A DNA stretch of 64,000 nt from Quercus robur (Eukaryota > Streptophyta > Magnoliopsida > Fagales > Fagaceae), in the NCBI RefSeq assembly GCF_932294415.1, contig NC_065538.1, positions 80,985,834-81,049,833 of the forward strand, written 5' to 3'. The notes beneath the pieces are model-generated. The model had not been told where the DNA came from. It was given only the letters and a program-made list of their open reading frames with translations, and ran no database searches. A program made the position numbers and the translations under genes. Below, piece by piece: positions 39,770-50,632 of this stretch; position 1 is the stretch's first letter, and every line of letters begins with the position of its first letter.

Positions 39770-40640
39770 TGCTACCTGCATTGCTGGTTCTGTATTGCTG
39801 GTTCTGTATCTGTATTGCTGTCTGTATTGCTGGTTCTGTATTGCTGTCTGTATTGCTGGTTCTGTATTGCTGGTTCTGTATTGCTGTCTGTATTGCTGGT
39901 TCTGTATTGCTGTCTGTATTGCTGTCTGTATTGCTGTCTGCATATTTTTTTTATTTTTGAAATCAAAGATTATTTATTTCATGAAATTTGTGGAGTGGCT
40001 TTTGAGAATGTTTGCTGGTTCTGTTTGCTGGTTCTGTATTGCTGGTCTGTATTGCTGGTTCTGTATTGCTGTCTGTATTGCTGGTTCTGTATTGCTGTCT
40101 GCATATATTTTTTTTTTTTTAAATCAAAGATTATTTATTTCATGAAATTTGTCGAGTGAAATAAGAGAATGTTTGCTGGTTCTGTATTGCTGGTTCTGTA
40201 TCTGTATTGCTGTCTGTATTGCTGGTTCTGTATTGCTGTCTGTATTGCTGGTTCTGTATTGCTGTCTGTATTGCTGTCTGTATTGCTGGTTCTGTATTGC
40301 TGTCTGTATTGCTGGTTCTGTATTGCTGTCTGTATTGCTGTCTGTATTGCTGTCTGTATTGCTGGTTCTGTATTGCTGTCTGTATTGCTGTCTGTATTGC
40401 TGGTTCTGTATTGCTGTCTGCATATTTTTTTTATTTTTGAAATCAAAGATTATTTATTTCATGAAATTTGTGGAGTGGCTTTTGAGAATGTTTGCTGGTT
40501 CTGTTTGCTGGTTCTGTATTGCTGCCTGCATATTTTTTTTATTTTTTAAATCAAAGATTATTTATTTCATGAAATTTGTGGAGTGGCTTTTGAGAATGTT
40601 TGCTGGTTCTGTTTGCTGGTTCTGTATTGCTGCCTGCTTA
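39770..40640 (+). repeat. Higher-order minisatellite (14/12-bp units) between ORF1 and transposase
   Basis: Alternating TTGCTGGTTCTGTA and TTGCTGTCTGTA units occur in dozens of copies. Four blocks of a longer spacer interrupt them ('tcaaagattatttatttcatgaaattt' in parts near 39962, 40126, 40443 and 40551), followed by 'gagaatgtttgctggttctg'. This is a nested repeat-of-repeats. It creates long but meaningless frames on both strands (YCWFCIAVCIAG-like or QTAIQNQQYRQQ-like). Confidence 0.95.
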
Positions 40641-41328
40641 ACTGTTTAATATTTGCTTAACTGTCAAAGAAACCAAATAGAGAATGTTTTGAGCCGGCAC
40701 TATAGAAAAGGAAAGTGCCGGGCCTTTTAGAGTTTTATGCAATGTGAAATAATAACAGCAACAAAGCATCTAAATTTGATTTTAGGAGTTATTATGCCAC
40801 AATTTGTTTTTTGGTTTAATGGTAGTCATCTTAAAATTTTGTCCAGAAGAGCATGCTCATTGTTAGAGTTTGTAACTTTTGAAATGTCCCCATAACTCCA
40901 ATGGCTAGTCATATGAGTTAGCCCAATTTCATACCTTTTTATGTAATTAGTGTTTTGACAACCTTTCTATTGAGGTGTATTTTAAAGTAAGCTTGTTTTT
41001 GACATCCTTTGTTTTCTCAATGACCATGTTTTCTACAGAAAGTTATATTAGTTGCAACATTCAGCTTGAGGTGGTTTTGTTTGGTTGGCCAAATATGAAC
41101 CAGTTCATTTTTAGAAACTTCTACATTAAATATATATATATATATATATATATTGATGTCTACCTTGAATGTTTTATTGTTATTGCTTAGACTATTTTCT
41201 GATTATTATTTTTTATTGGTTGTATAGCATTAGATATCATCCGTATTTCAAGGCTCTGAATTGTAAGCTCGATATCTTTTGGATCATTGTTCAATATCTA
41301 TAAAGCAGTCTCAAGGTATACAAAAAGG

Positions 41329-42955
41329 ATGGATTTGCTAAACGACTCATCTGATTCCCAGCACAAGTGAGTTTCTATACTTTCCCTTGTAGATGTGAAT
41401 CTATAATTTTTAGAAATATTGGATGAAATCATGAAAGCATATGCTTAGAATTGTTAATTTATTGGTACGACCATAGTTTGAGCCTAGTACCAGTTTGAGT
41501 TCCAATAAAATTTAACAACTTGTTTTTAGGTTACATATTATAGTATCACATGAATAAATGTACATGCAATTAAAGTCGGTAACATATGCAGTGACGCAGA
41601 CTTCGATCTGAGTGACGACATTGTACTCGCAGCATATCTAGCCGGGTGTGCATGTCTAGCTTACGTGAATACCTATATGACTAAAGTACCATTGCATACG
41701 AATATACAAACTGGCTTAGAATGGGTACAATATATTTTAACTGGACATGAGAAGAAATGTCGAAGAATTTTTAGAATGTCAAGCTATGTGTTTAGACAAT
41801 TGTGTAATACACTGCGCCAGTATGGATATTACGGTACCAGAGGTGTTTGCGTGGAAGAGTCTCTGGCAATGACATTGATGATACTTGGTCATGGTGAGGG
41901 TAACAGAATGGTGCAGGAAAGATTTCAGCACTCGGGTGAGACAGTGCATCGACACATGGGCACGGTAGTTACATTATTAGCCACCGTTATGGCACGGGAC
42001 ATTATCCAACCTGCTGATCGTACATTTCGGGACGTGCCAGAACATATTCAACATTCAGATCGATATTGGCCACATTTTAAGGTATTTTGTGAATTTAGTA
42101 TCTTCACTTGATTTAAGTTAAATTATCTTTATGGTCATACTACGTATTTTATTTCACATGGTATTTTTGTCCCAATGATTAGGGTTGCATTGGTGCAATT
42201 GATGGGGTCCATGTCCCCGTGGTCATTGATGTTAAGGACCAGCTCCCATACTATGGCAGGAAGGGGATCACCACAACAAATTGCATGTGCGCATGTGACT
42301 TTGACATGAAGTTCACATTCGCATGTGTTGGATGGGAAGGATCGGCGCATGACACGAGGATTTTTTACAGCTGCGTCAATAATGAGAGTTACAACTTTCC
42401 GAACGCTCCAGCTGGTTTGTAAATATTCAGTTTAATTACAGTATTAAAGTATGTATTAATGTAGTGAAAATACTAATGTAATAAACGTTTTCATTTGCAG
42501 GGAAGTATTATTTGGTTGATTCAGGATACCCTATGAGGAAAGGGTTCCTTGCACCATATAAGGGGGAGAGGTACCACATTGGAGAATTTCGGCCTTCTGA
42601 AGTGCTGCATCGTCCAGAGGAGAGGTTTAATTATCTCCATTCATCACTCCGTTCAGTCATAGAACGAACTTTTGGAGTTTGGAAGAATAAATGGAGAATT
42701 TTGAGACATATGCCACCTTTTAAGATGCACACTCAAAACTTGGTCATTGTTGCTACAATGGTTCTTCACAATCTCGTTAGAACACATGAGATAAACAATG
42801 ATGCTGAATGTTCAGGATCTACAGAGGCCACATCATTTGGTAGTGAGACAGGTCATTACGATGCCATGGCAGAAACAATCTCAATCTTGGACGAACCTCA
42901 GATGAAACAGGTTCGTATGCGTATCACAAGATCGATATGTGCGGACGATAACTGA
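41329..42955 (+). CDS. PIF/Harbinger DDE transposase (four exons, apparently intact)
   Basis: Exons 41329-41366, 41592-42081, 42183-42414, 42501-42955, all GT-AG, total 1215 nt = 404 codons plus stop. DDE_Tnp_4-type nuclease: first Asp in GCIGAIDGVHVP (D183), second Asp in GWEGSAHDTRIF (D233), Glu in RSVIERTFGVWKNKW (E308). Upstream is a helix-turn-helix-like region, RIFRMSSYVFRQLCNTLRQY and VEESLAMTLMILGHGEGNR (about 91-145), then GETVHRHMGTVV. All three catalytic residues and all splice junctions are present, and no stop or frame change was found. Start chosen at the only upstream ATG that keeps frame through the first intron. In this superfamily the transposase works with the Myb-like ORF1 and cuts at 3-bp A/T-rich targets. 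Whether it is expressed is unknown. Confidence 0.9.
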
Positions 42956-43599
42956 CTTTTGTGGGGATCATAACTGATGGTTTTTTGAGTTCGTGGATTT
43001 GTTTTGTTATGAATCATAAGGATCAAGTGTTAAATCTGTATCTTAGAAACTTTCAGGACACTTGATAGTTTATCCAAATTCACACAAAAAGTGTTTTGTT
43101 GTTGGCACCTTTTTATGTATTTTTCACAAGTACAAATAAGACCAATTATCACTTTCGTACTACAGTGCTCGCATTGTACTCTTTCTGATACGTTAGTGTG
43201 AAAAGATGAAGTTCACACTCAAAACAGATTTCCAATGAGTTTTAAAATAAATTTGCATAATATAAAGGTAAAAACAAATACACAACGTGTTCAAATAGAT
43301 TGTAAAATATTCCAAATAAATGACATTAATCAGGAAACTTGATTTTAAAAAAAAGCCATTCAGGCAAAATAATATCAAATAGAAATGAATCAATAGAATA
43401 ATATCAAATACAAAAGAATCTACATGAACCCCTAAACAAATTTTAGCTATTCCTAATAATTAAGATTGTACTCTTTCTACTACTTTGCAACCTAGCTTTG
43501 GCGAAGAGACACTACTACTCTGTCTAACATTATAGAGCAAAGCATCACGCCCAATTAAAACTACATGAAAAAAGCCATCATATTGGTTTGTACGAAGAT

Positions 43600-43860
43600 C
43601 TAGTCCCTCTGAAAGTCCACACCATCTTGGATCATGGGATACAATTTCTTTACACTTGTATTAACTGCTTCGAGCTCTTTCAAAACTGTAAATCTTCCAG
43701 TTGAATATAAATTTCTAATTTCGCTATTAATGCTAGTTTGCAAACCGGTCAAAGCTTGTGCCCACAAATATTTGTCATCAACATTCAAATCAAACAACTT
43801 TCTTCGAAAATCGGAGAAGGCTGAAGCACAGACACTGCAGATAACAACAGAAAACTTCAA
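43600..43860 (-). pseudogene. 86-codon frame of unknown origin inside the Harbinger element
   Basis: Reads FSDFRRKLFDLNVDDKYLWA then QALTGLQTSINSEIRNLYST and ends KKLYPMIQDGVDFQRD. Its composition is that of a globular, helical protein, unlike the A/T-rich frames around it, and it lies 650 bp past the transposase on the opposite strand. I do not recognise the family. It may be a further captured host exon. Upstream, a 'tgcag|tgtctgtgct' junction at about 43838 could be an acceptor. Confidence 0.4.
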
Positions 43861-43892
43861 TCAATAAAAAACTTCACGCATATTTAGCCCAA

Positions 43893-43958
43893 ATTATCAA
43901 AACCCACCAACAAAACCCAACATCTATAGCATACAAAAGTGCGATTCTAAAAATCAGT

Positions 43959-44001
<43 letters not shown>

Positions 44002-44775
44002 GGAAGACAAATTGACACACATATAACTTATTTCAAAATCGCTCAGCTGTGTCCAAAACAAAGAAGCAACGATGCCGTTTCCCATTCCCAGAGCCACTTT
44101 CTCTTGGGTTTCTTCTTTCCGCTCAAGCTCTCTATCCCATTCCCATCTCCTTCCAATCCCTCTCTGTCTCTCTTCTCTAACTCACTCTCTCACTCCAATG
44201 CGTGCTTTCGATACCCTCACCTCTCTCTCAAATACTACTGCTCATAACCCATCATCCCCTCATACAGTCCATAAAGTAAGTAAGAATCGTTGGAAGCCCA
44301 TGTGTTTGTACTACACGCAAGGAAAGTGCACTAAGGTAAGCCTTAACTCCTAACCCACCAACCCCATCACTCTTAAACCCCCATTTTTTGCTGCATTTGA
44401 TGTTTCTATCTCTCTAGCTTCAGCTTTTGGTTCTTCTATCGTGTACATGTGTTTTTTGTAATTGAATAGCCTTTATGTACTATTGTTGTCAAACAAAGAT
44501 ATTTTTTTCTTTGTTCTGTTTTTTGTCTTTTGGGTTATCAAACTTGGCTTATAATTGACCATGTCGTATTCAATACATATGTCAATAACTACTGAAGTAT
44601 GTGACTGTATAAAAACAGGTAGATAGATAATAAAAAGGATGGAAAGAAAAAAGGGGAAAAGAAACTTGTAATCTTCAAATGCTACTGAATTTCCCATTTC
44701 TTCTTGAATCTTTTTCCCCCTAATTAAACAGATTATCAAAACCCACCAACAAAACCCAACATCTATAGCATACAA
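43893..44775 (+). repeat. 44-bp direct repeats flanking a captured exon
   Basis: 43893-43936 and 44732-44775 are identical over 44 bp ('attatcaaaacccaccaaca' ... 'atctatagcatacaa'). They enclose a long A-run (43964-43999) and the captured exon at 44072-44335. They could be a very large target duplication, or the scar of a duplicative repair event that brought the exon in. Confidence 0.9.
44072..44335 (+). pseudogene. Captured host first exon (CLYYTQGKC-type), identity uncertain
   Basis: 88-codon frame from ATG at 44072 to a consensus donor (ACTAAG|GTAAGC at 44335). The N-terminus is Ser/Arg-rich and acid-free (FSWVSSFRSSSLSHSHLLP), like an organelle transit peptide. The end, NRWKPMCLYYTQGKCTK, is well conserved in style and would continue across the intron. 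I recognise the pattern as belonging to a plant gene with a C-x(7)-C motif but cannot name it. There is no second exon in the element, so a fragment. Confidence 0.5.
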
Positions 44776-46232
44776 GATAAACAAAAAGAACTTATGCATG
44801 TGTGTGAGTACATATACAAAAATGGATACATAAAAAATTCTATATGTAGATGAAGATCTGAAAAAAGAAGTTATTGGAGCTGGGAAAATTAGGGTTTTTG
44901 GAGGTGGAAAGTGGGGAGAGAGGAGGACTCACCTTGGACTTTGAAGAATTTGAAAAACATGTTCTCTTTCTCTCTCTGTGTTTCTCTGATCAAACCTTGG
45001 CTTGGTGTGAGTGTGGTCTTTTTTTCTCGGGGGCTGAATGTAATCAAAAACTATCAGAATATCTAATAATAATATATCGAGCAAATTCACACTGATGTCC
45101 AAGAAAAACCAGCAGAAAAACCATAAGACAAAGCACCAATTTCATGCACTTATTTGAACACGTCTTTAACTAATTTATGCACATGGGCTAAGTAAGTAAC
45201 TGACTGCAAGCTGTGTGCATCTCAATAAAATTCATAACCAACAATCCAGTATTACTTTAACCCAAAGCACATAATAACAATCCAGTAATCCACATATAAA
45301 TCGTATCATCTTCAAAAGCAGGATATTTAAGAATAATATAGGATGCTATCAATCCAGTATTACCTTATGTTACGAATTTTATAATGGCAAACTTTTCCAT
45401 AATGAAAGTATGAATGAATCTGCCTTCCTTTGCAACTACATTCAGGAAATGAAAAGGACTCAGATTTCACACTCCAGTCCACACATTTCAGGTATAAAAC
45501 CTCTAGCTCTAAAAAACCAATAGGGTCAGGACTCAGCTCTATCAGATTATTCTAGCAATCCACAATCCCTAATCAAAGGAGAAAGATCATCTAGAAAATA
45601 TTAAAAATAATAATTCATGAAATGCATATGATAAATGTCTTTAAAATATTTAAATGCTAAAGTCACTCAACACCAGTCCGGCAATGCCCTGTTACTTGGA
45701 AAGTGCATTTTTATCAAAGTGCAAAACTCTTTTTCATTTGAAGCACAGAATGAAGAACACCACAATTGAAAATCAGATAAAGAGAGGGCATTCACAATTC
45801 TAACATCTTTGTTGAGAATATTTGGGACCACAGTATATGTCAAAAATAAAATTAAAAGAAAAACATTGTCAAACGAAACAGAGAGATTGAAAGAAACATT
45901 ACAGTTTCTGAGCAACCATTGCCAGCCTTCTGAACACTTTCAATGGTTAACTGAAACAATTAAATTATGGGCACTGCAAAAGACAAAACCAATGGATTTT
46001 ATCACTGGGAAAAAAAAAAATTAAAAAAAAAAAAAAAAACGGAGCAACATTTATGGAATTATAAAAATCGATTGGAAAGGGGAAAAAATTACCTTCAGTA
46101 CTGGGTAATATGACATCCATTTGCAGATAAAACCAAAAATCGAAAAATTCAATATCACTAACCCATTTGCAAGATACCCTGACCGCATGTGTTGTGTTCA
46201 ATTTCCGGTGGGAGCTCGGAGCCGAAAATCTC
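44776..46232. other. Interior of the Harbinger element without recognised gene
   Basis: Mostly A/T-rich. Short frames at 44874-45095 and 45667-45915 have no domain I recognise. The A-run near 46010-46040 is low complexity. Confidence 0.5.
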
Positions 46233-46554
46233 GGCGGTGCCGTTGAGGAGGGTCCGATGGTGCACACCAGCTTGGTCCTTCGGGTGCTCCTGAACCCGTT
46301 CTCTTTCAGCTCCGTCTCAGTGACGGCGTCCACTTCTATGGAACCCGCCGCCACCGGGTACTCCTCCTCACGAGATATTACAGCGCCTTTGCCGTTATCG
46401 GAGACAAGGAGTGGGGAAGATGAGTCGAGATCTGAGGAGGAGGAGGAGGAGGCTCTGATTGAGATGAGAGGGAAGCGGCGATTGTAGGTGGTGGAACTCT
46501 CGGATGGGCGTGGAACTCTCCGCTTCAGAGGCTTAGCTAGGTACGGTGAGGAGT
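46233..46554 (-). pseudogene. Captured N-terminus of plastidial pyruvate kinase beta subunit (PKP2-like)
   Basis: The minus strand reads continuously about 107 codons: a transit-peptide segment ([40 protein letters not shown]), a linker ([20 protein letters not shown]) and the start of the mature enzyme ([20 protein letters not shown]). TKLVCTIGP is the conserved first strand of pyruvate kinase. The stretch before it matches plastidial beta-type isoforms (from memory). Homology stops right after TIGP, long before the catalytic core, so no enzyme can be made. It lies within 160 bp of the right terminus of the Harbinger element, oriented outward-to-inward. GC content is clearly higher than the surrounding DNA. 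Confidence 0.8.
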
Positions 46555-46792
46555 GGAAAAGAAAATCAGAGAAAAATTTTGTAATTTATATGCTACAGTA
46601 ACTTCAGCAGCGCTACAGTGCTTTCAGCTAAATTTGGGACACGCGTTTTCCTACTTATTTGCTACAGTGTTTTCAGCAACTTTCAGCAACAATAAGCTGT
46701 ATCCAAACGGACCCAAAGACTACAAATTTGTAATTAATTTAAAGACACATAAAGACTACAAATGTTAACAAATAAAAAAAATAAATCAAATT

Positions 46793-48576
46793 CTACAATA
46801 AAGGAAAGCAATGATAAATAATGACTTGTTCAATAAATTGGGTCAAGTTTATGTGGGAACTAACAAACCGTTTGATAAATGCATTTACACATTCGGATCT
46901 TCTGGTTATTGTCATTCCCCCAAAAAAATAGTCATGAAGGTAACAAGGTACCCAAAAATGCTTGATTTGATATAAACCACTTACATGCTTGTTGGTAAGC
47001 ATGTCATATTTTGCCATAACTTGAGACCATTGATGCTCAAATTATTCACATGAGTCTAACTTATATAGCTTGTAGAAATCCATGCACCAATTTGAATATT
47101 GACTACGAAGAATTGCCGTAAACCAACCACTAAATTTAGCAGTAATGTGCCATATACAAAAAGCATGTTTTGTGGATGGCAATTCTTTTGATATTGCCTT
47201 TGTAATCTATAGATCTTGGTGTATTAAAATTGCCTTAGGTGACTTCTTCATTAAATTTGCAAAAGTCTATTAATCAAATACAAAGTTATTAGCACATGAA
47301 AAAATATAGAAGGATATATACCATTAAACTACTAGTTAATCAAATAAAATTGAAAAATAATTGCACAACCTTACAAGATTATTAAATAATTTACGTACCT
47401 TCATTAACCATTGAAATGCACTAGTTGTTTCATTTCGAAGTGCACAACCAAAGAGAATTATCTTTCCATGATTATTGATACCAACAAAAATACCAAAAGG
47501 CATGTCATATGCATTTACTTTGTAAGTAGTATAAAAAAACAACCACATCTCCATATTTTTGGCACCAATTAAAACAAGGAGTAGGTGCCTAAAAAATATG
47601 CTCCAACCTACTAACTTTATCAATTGTAAATACATATTGAAACTTAGAATTCTTTTCCTTAGCAACTTTGTACAATTGTAAGAGATCCATAGCATAATTC
47701 ATTGCATGCATCCTTCTCATTTTCACATAAAGTTTATGGATATCTCTTTTAAAAATGGAAGATCTCCATGCTTCACAACTTTCTCAAGCTCCATAACACG
47801 TATTATTTGCATACCGAAAGTCCACACTTTTTCAATAAGAAAATGCGATCTTTATCTTCTTGAGTGATAACTCGATTGGCCGGAAGAAATCTCACTTCCA
47901 AATGGGACAACAATTCATGATTGTGATCTATAACAAACTTAGTGACATGCCATTCTCGTGGAAAAATGTCAAATGCCTTTCGCAATGTGATTCTTAAATG
48001 AGCTTTGCGTCCACATTTTGTAGATATCCTATTTTGTTGCTCCTTACATGAATCCACTCTTTTTAATTGTTGTCTACCTTCTCGACGACAAAAGAAATCA
48101 CATCTTACATTTTCTCCATTTTTTGTGACAAAACGACCTTTTCGAATTGTAACACCATATCAATTTGCATAATTTTTATAGAAAATGAAATCCTCTTCTT
48201 CACTAAGAAAACATTGACCAACAAAAGGTTCAAACTCATTCTCTATTGAATTAATATCTTCATTTTCTTCAATAACTCCTATTTCTGCCATTGGATATTC
48301 ATTCCAAACCACTATTTCCTCCCCACAAATGTCATTATTTTCTCCATCATTGGGAAGCTCATTTAAGTCAACACAATTCCTTGAAACTCTTTGATAAATC
48401 TTACTTGCAATTACAATATCATTAATCTGTTCTATGTTGTAACAAGGATTAAAAAAATAATAAAAATCAACATCATATTTCAATATATTTGAAAAACAAA
48501 TTAAGAACAAAAGAAATATATGTACCTTATATATAATTTCTTGAACACTATATTCTTGTAGACATTCTTTGATCAT
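46793..48576 (-). pseudogene. FAR1-related / MULE-derived pseudogene, N-terminal and transposase-core part
   Basis: In order on the minus strand: acidic N-terminus with FEPFVGQCFLSEEEDFIFYK (about 48170-48230); the FAR1 DNA-binding region TKCGRKAHLRITLRK and WHVTKFVIDHNHELLSHLEV (about 47900-48020); the MULE core AYDMPFGIFVGINNHGKIIL then FGCALRNETTSAFQWLMKV (about 47400-47520); IWHITAKFSGWF (about 47130); and TITRRSECVNAFIKRFVSSH followed by QFIEQ (about 46800-46900). It contains an in-frame TGA near 48158, a frame change near 47805 and others, so it is a pseudogene. A GT after FIEQ could be the donor of the intron whose acceptor is at 36866. The Harbinger element sits in that intron. Confidence 0.85.
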
Positions 48577-48937
48577 TCATTGAACTCATCTTTCTTTCTT
48601 GTCTTTTTGCTAAACATTGAACTTATCTTTTAGTTTTTTCTATGATATTGGTAAAGTGGGGGAAAAGAAAAAGTAAATATTTGTAAAGTAAGTATTAGTG
48701 GGAGATGAAATAGAAAATGGAAGGAAGTTGCAAAAAGTACATTTTTGTCTTGTTAAAAAATTTTGAGGACATCATAGTAATTTTGTTTTGTTAGATCCGG
48801 CCATATCAAGAGATTGTTGGCAAGATAAAAAAAGACCCCTTCTCAACTTATTTCAAGTTTCTATGCAAAGGGGCAACCACTATCATTGGCATAAATGTCT
48901 ACCCTAAGGGCACACGATAACAAATGCCAATATAAAA

Positions 48938-49275
48938 TAGGACAAATAGGGAAAAACCACACGGGTCATTAATTTTAGTTTAAAAGACTCTGAATTCTCA
49001 ACCAATCATATTTATGAGATCAATGTATATTTTATTTGGCATTTAAAGCTTAAGTACAAGGTAAACTGTATTGCACATCCAAAACACGTGTTCATAATGT
49101 TTTTTGTTGACCCTTTAATAGTGTTATAACGGTTCAAGTTTCTCTCATTGTTGAAGCTAGTGAATTATCCAAAACAAAATGTATATAGTCACCTCATTTG
49201 TTGAACAATATCTCTCATCCAATGCAAAATCTACTATAAGATGAAAAAAATGTAGATATAGAGAAATTCATCTAA
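48938..49275 (+). repeat. Spacer blocks B and C, copy 3, adjacent
   Basis: Here B ('ggacaaatagggaaaaacca', 'gcttaagtacaaggta') and C ('agctagtgaattatcc', 'tagtcacctcatttgttga') lie directly side by side. At the left end of the window they are separated by about 1.5 kb. This is the most compact copy and probably the ancestral order. Confidence 0.75.
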
Positions 49276-49879
49276 TTTAACTCAAATACCCCAAACTAAA
49301 GCATTCTTACCCAAATTCCTTAGTCAAAATCAAATTTAATCCAAACACCTAAATCGATATCAATCCAACCAAAATAACCAAATTTAAATAACAATTAATC
49401 CATAAATTTTAACAATGAAAAAAAAAAAAAAAAAAAAAAAAAAAACTTTACTGAGTCTAATGGTGGACAGAACTCTATGAACTCTATTTCACGATTTGGA
49501 TTTGCGTATTAGAGAGTGGTAGCAAGAAGAAAGATGGATGAGAGAGGGGATAGGTTATGTGTATCATAAATCCAACCAAGAAATTCAAACAAAATTATAT
49601 TCAATTCCCAAATTTGAAAAGGATAAAAACAATAACAATAACAATTACTTTATCGGTTATGGGTACACAGCCTACCTCTCTGATGGTGGCAGATTTTTCT
49701 TTCTCTATGTGCTTGCAGTTCTGGTGGTGTATGTGGCGAGGAATCGAACGAGTATCCTCAAATTTTTTTTTTTTTAATATCGTAAGTTTTTTTGGGAGCA
49801 TTGCAAGTCTTGTATTTTAACTGGTTATTTTTTATTTATATACTGAGAAACTATCAAACGGTGTTTTAACGTGAAACGG

Positions 49880-50445
49880 TATAATTTATCGCTTTTTAAG
49901 TGTGAACATGGCTGAATTTTAGATGGGCATTTTTCCTACATCGCAGCACCTCCTTAATTGCAGGAAAAAGGCTTCTGCTATTATATATAGTATATGATAT
50001 AAAATTCGCCGGTTTGTGTTTAGTTTCCTCAATCTCTTGTTCTTCCTCTATCTCCACACAGTAAGCAAGTCTTTTGGTTGATCGAACTTTAAAGTTTAAA
50101 GGGTGCAGTTGAGTGAATAATTATGTTGGTCACAGGGTAGTTCTATTCCTTAATCTCAATTCTTGTGTGCCTTACGAGCTGTATCTATGTCTCTCTTTTC
50201 TTTGTATCTATCTCTCTCTATCTTCGTATCTCAATACCTCTATGGACCTTTCATCGTATTTAATTTTGACTGGTGAGTTTTTATTAAACTAGGAAACTAC
50301 AAAAATGTCGCTGCAAAAATAATATAAACTTTCACTTTTTAATTGCAAGCGTGGCGGAATTTTAGATAGGCATTTTTCCTACATAGTAGCACGGCCTTAA
50401 TTGTAGGAAAAAGTTTCTGCTATTATATATAGTATATCATATTGA
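49880..50445 (+). repeat. Pair of ~120-bp imperfect direct repeats
   Basis: 'gcatttttcctacat.g.agca', 'taattg.aggaaaaag' and 'tctgctattatatatagtat' occur in the same order at 49930-50005 and 50365-50440, about 435 bp apart. Possibly the two ends of a small element or an old local duplication. Confidence 0.75.
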
Positions 50446-50632
50446 TATGGATTCATTTAGTTGTTTTACTTTAATAGATTATTAAATTGTTGAATTTAGT
50501 GTGTGAGTTTGTGTTTATGTTTATATTTATGTTAATGTTGTTTTGTGTTGTGTGTGTGTGTGTGTGTGTGTGTTGGGGGGGTGGGGGGCGATTTACCTTT
50601 GTTGCTGGCCTTTATTTTAACGAAAAATGCAT

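Larger units (their letters stand above)
36903..46714 (+). mobile_element. PIF/Harbinger DNA transposon, autonomous-looking, carrying host gene fragments
   Basis: Left terminus GTGAGCGTTTGGATAGTC. Right terminus, reverse-complemented, GGGTCCGTTTGGATACAGC. AAA lies directly outside both ends (36900-36902, 46715-46717), a 3-bp target duplication as for PIF/Harbinger. Outside lie the two halves of a FAR1-like pseudogene, which fixes the insertion limits independently of the repeats. Inside: Myb/SANT-like ORF1 (38300-39367), a minisatellite (39770-40640), DDE transposase (41329-42955), unknown frame 43600-43860, captured exon 44072-44335 and captured pyruvate kinase 46233-46554. The termini agree in only about 12 bp, and a second candidate right end lies at 43071-43085. 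So this may be one gene-capturing element or an autonomous element joined to a second non-autonomous one. Confidence 0.8.
48577..50632. other. Repeat-rich spacer, no gene
   Basis: 48938-49130 is spacer block B copy 3 and 49150-49275 block C copy 3, both from RLK units. 49418-49445 is an A-run. 49880-50010 and 50320-50445 are imperfect direct repeats (separate entry). 50548-50592 is (TG)n followed by a G-rich run. Frames across 49538-49820 are low-complexity. Confidence 0.6.

Noticed and set aside
39611-40649. Several long overlapping frames on both strands (Cys/Leu-rich or Gln/Tyr-rich)
   Set aside because: They follow from the 14/12-bp minisatellite and have no sequence outside it that looks coding.
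44473-44799. 108-codon minus-strand frame with hydrophobic stretches
   Set aside because: A/T-rich DNA reads as Phe/Ile-rich by chance, and the frame overlaps the 44-bp direct repeat.
50548-50592. (TG)n plus G-run as a possible Z-DNA or G-quadruplex regulator
   Set aside because: No gene lies within 1.5 kb in a suitable orientation, so there is nothing to support a regulatory role.
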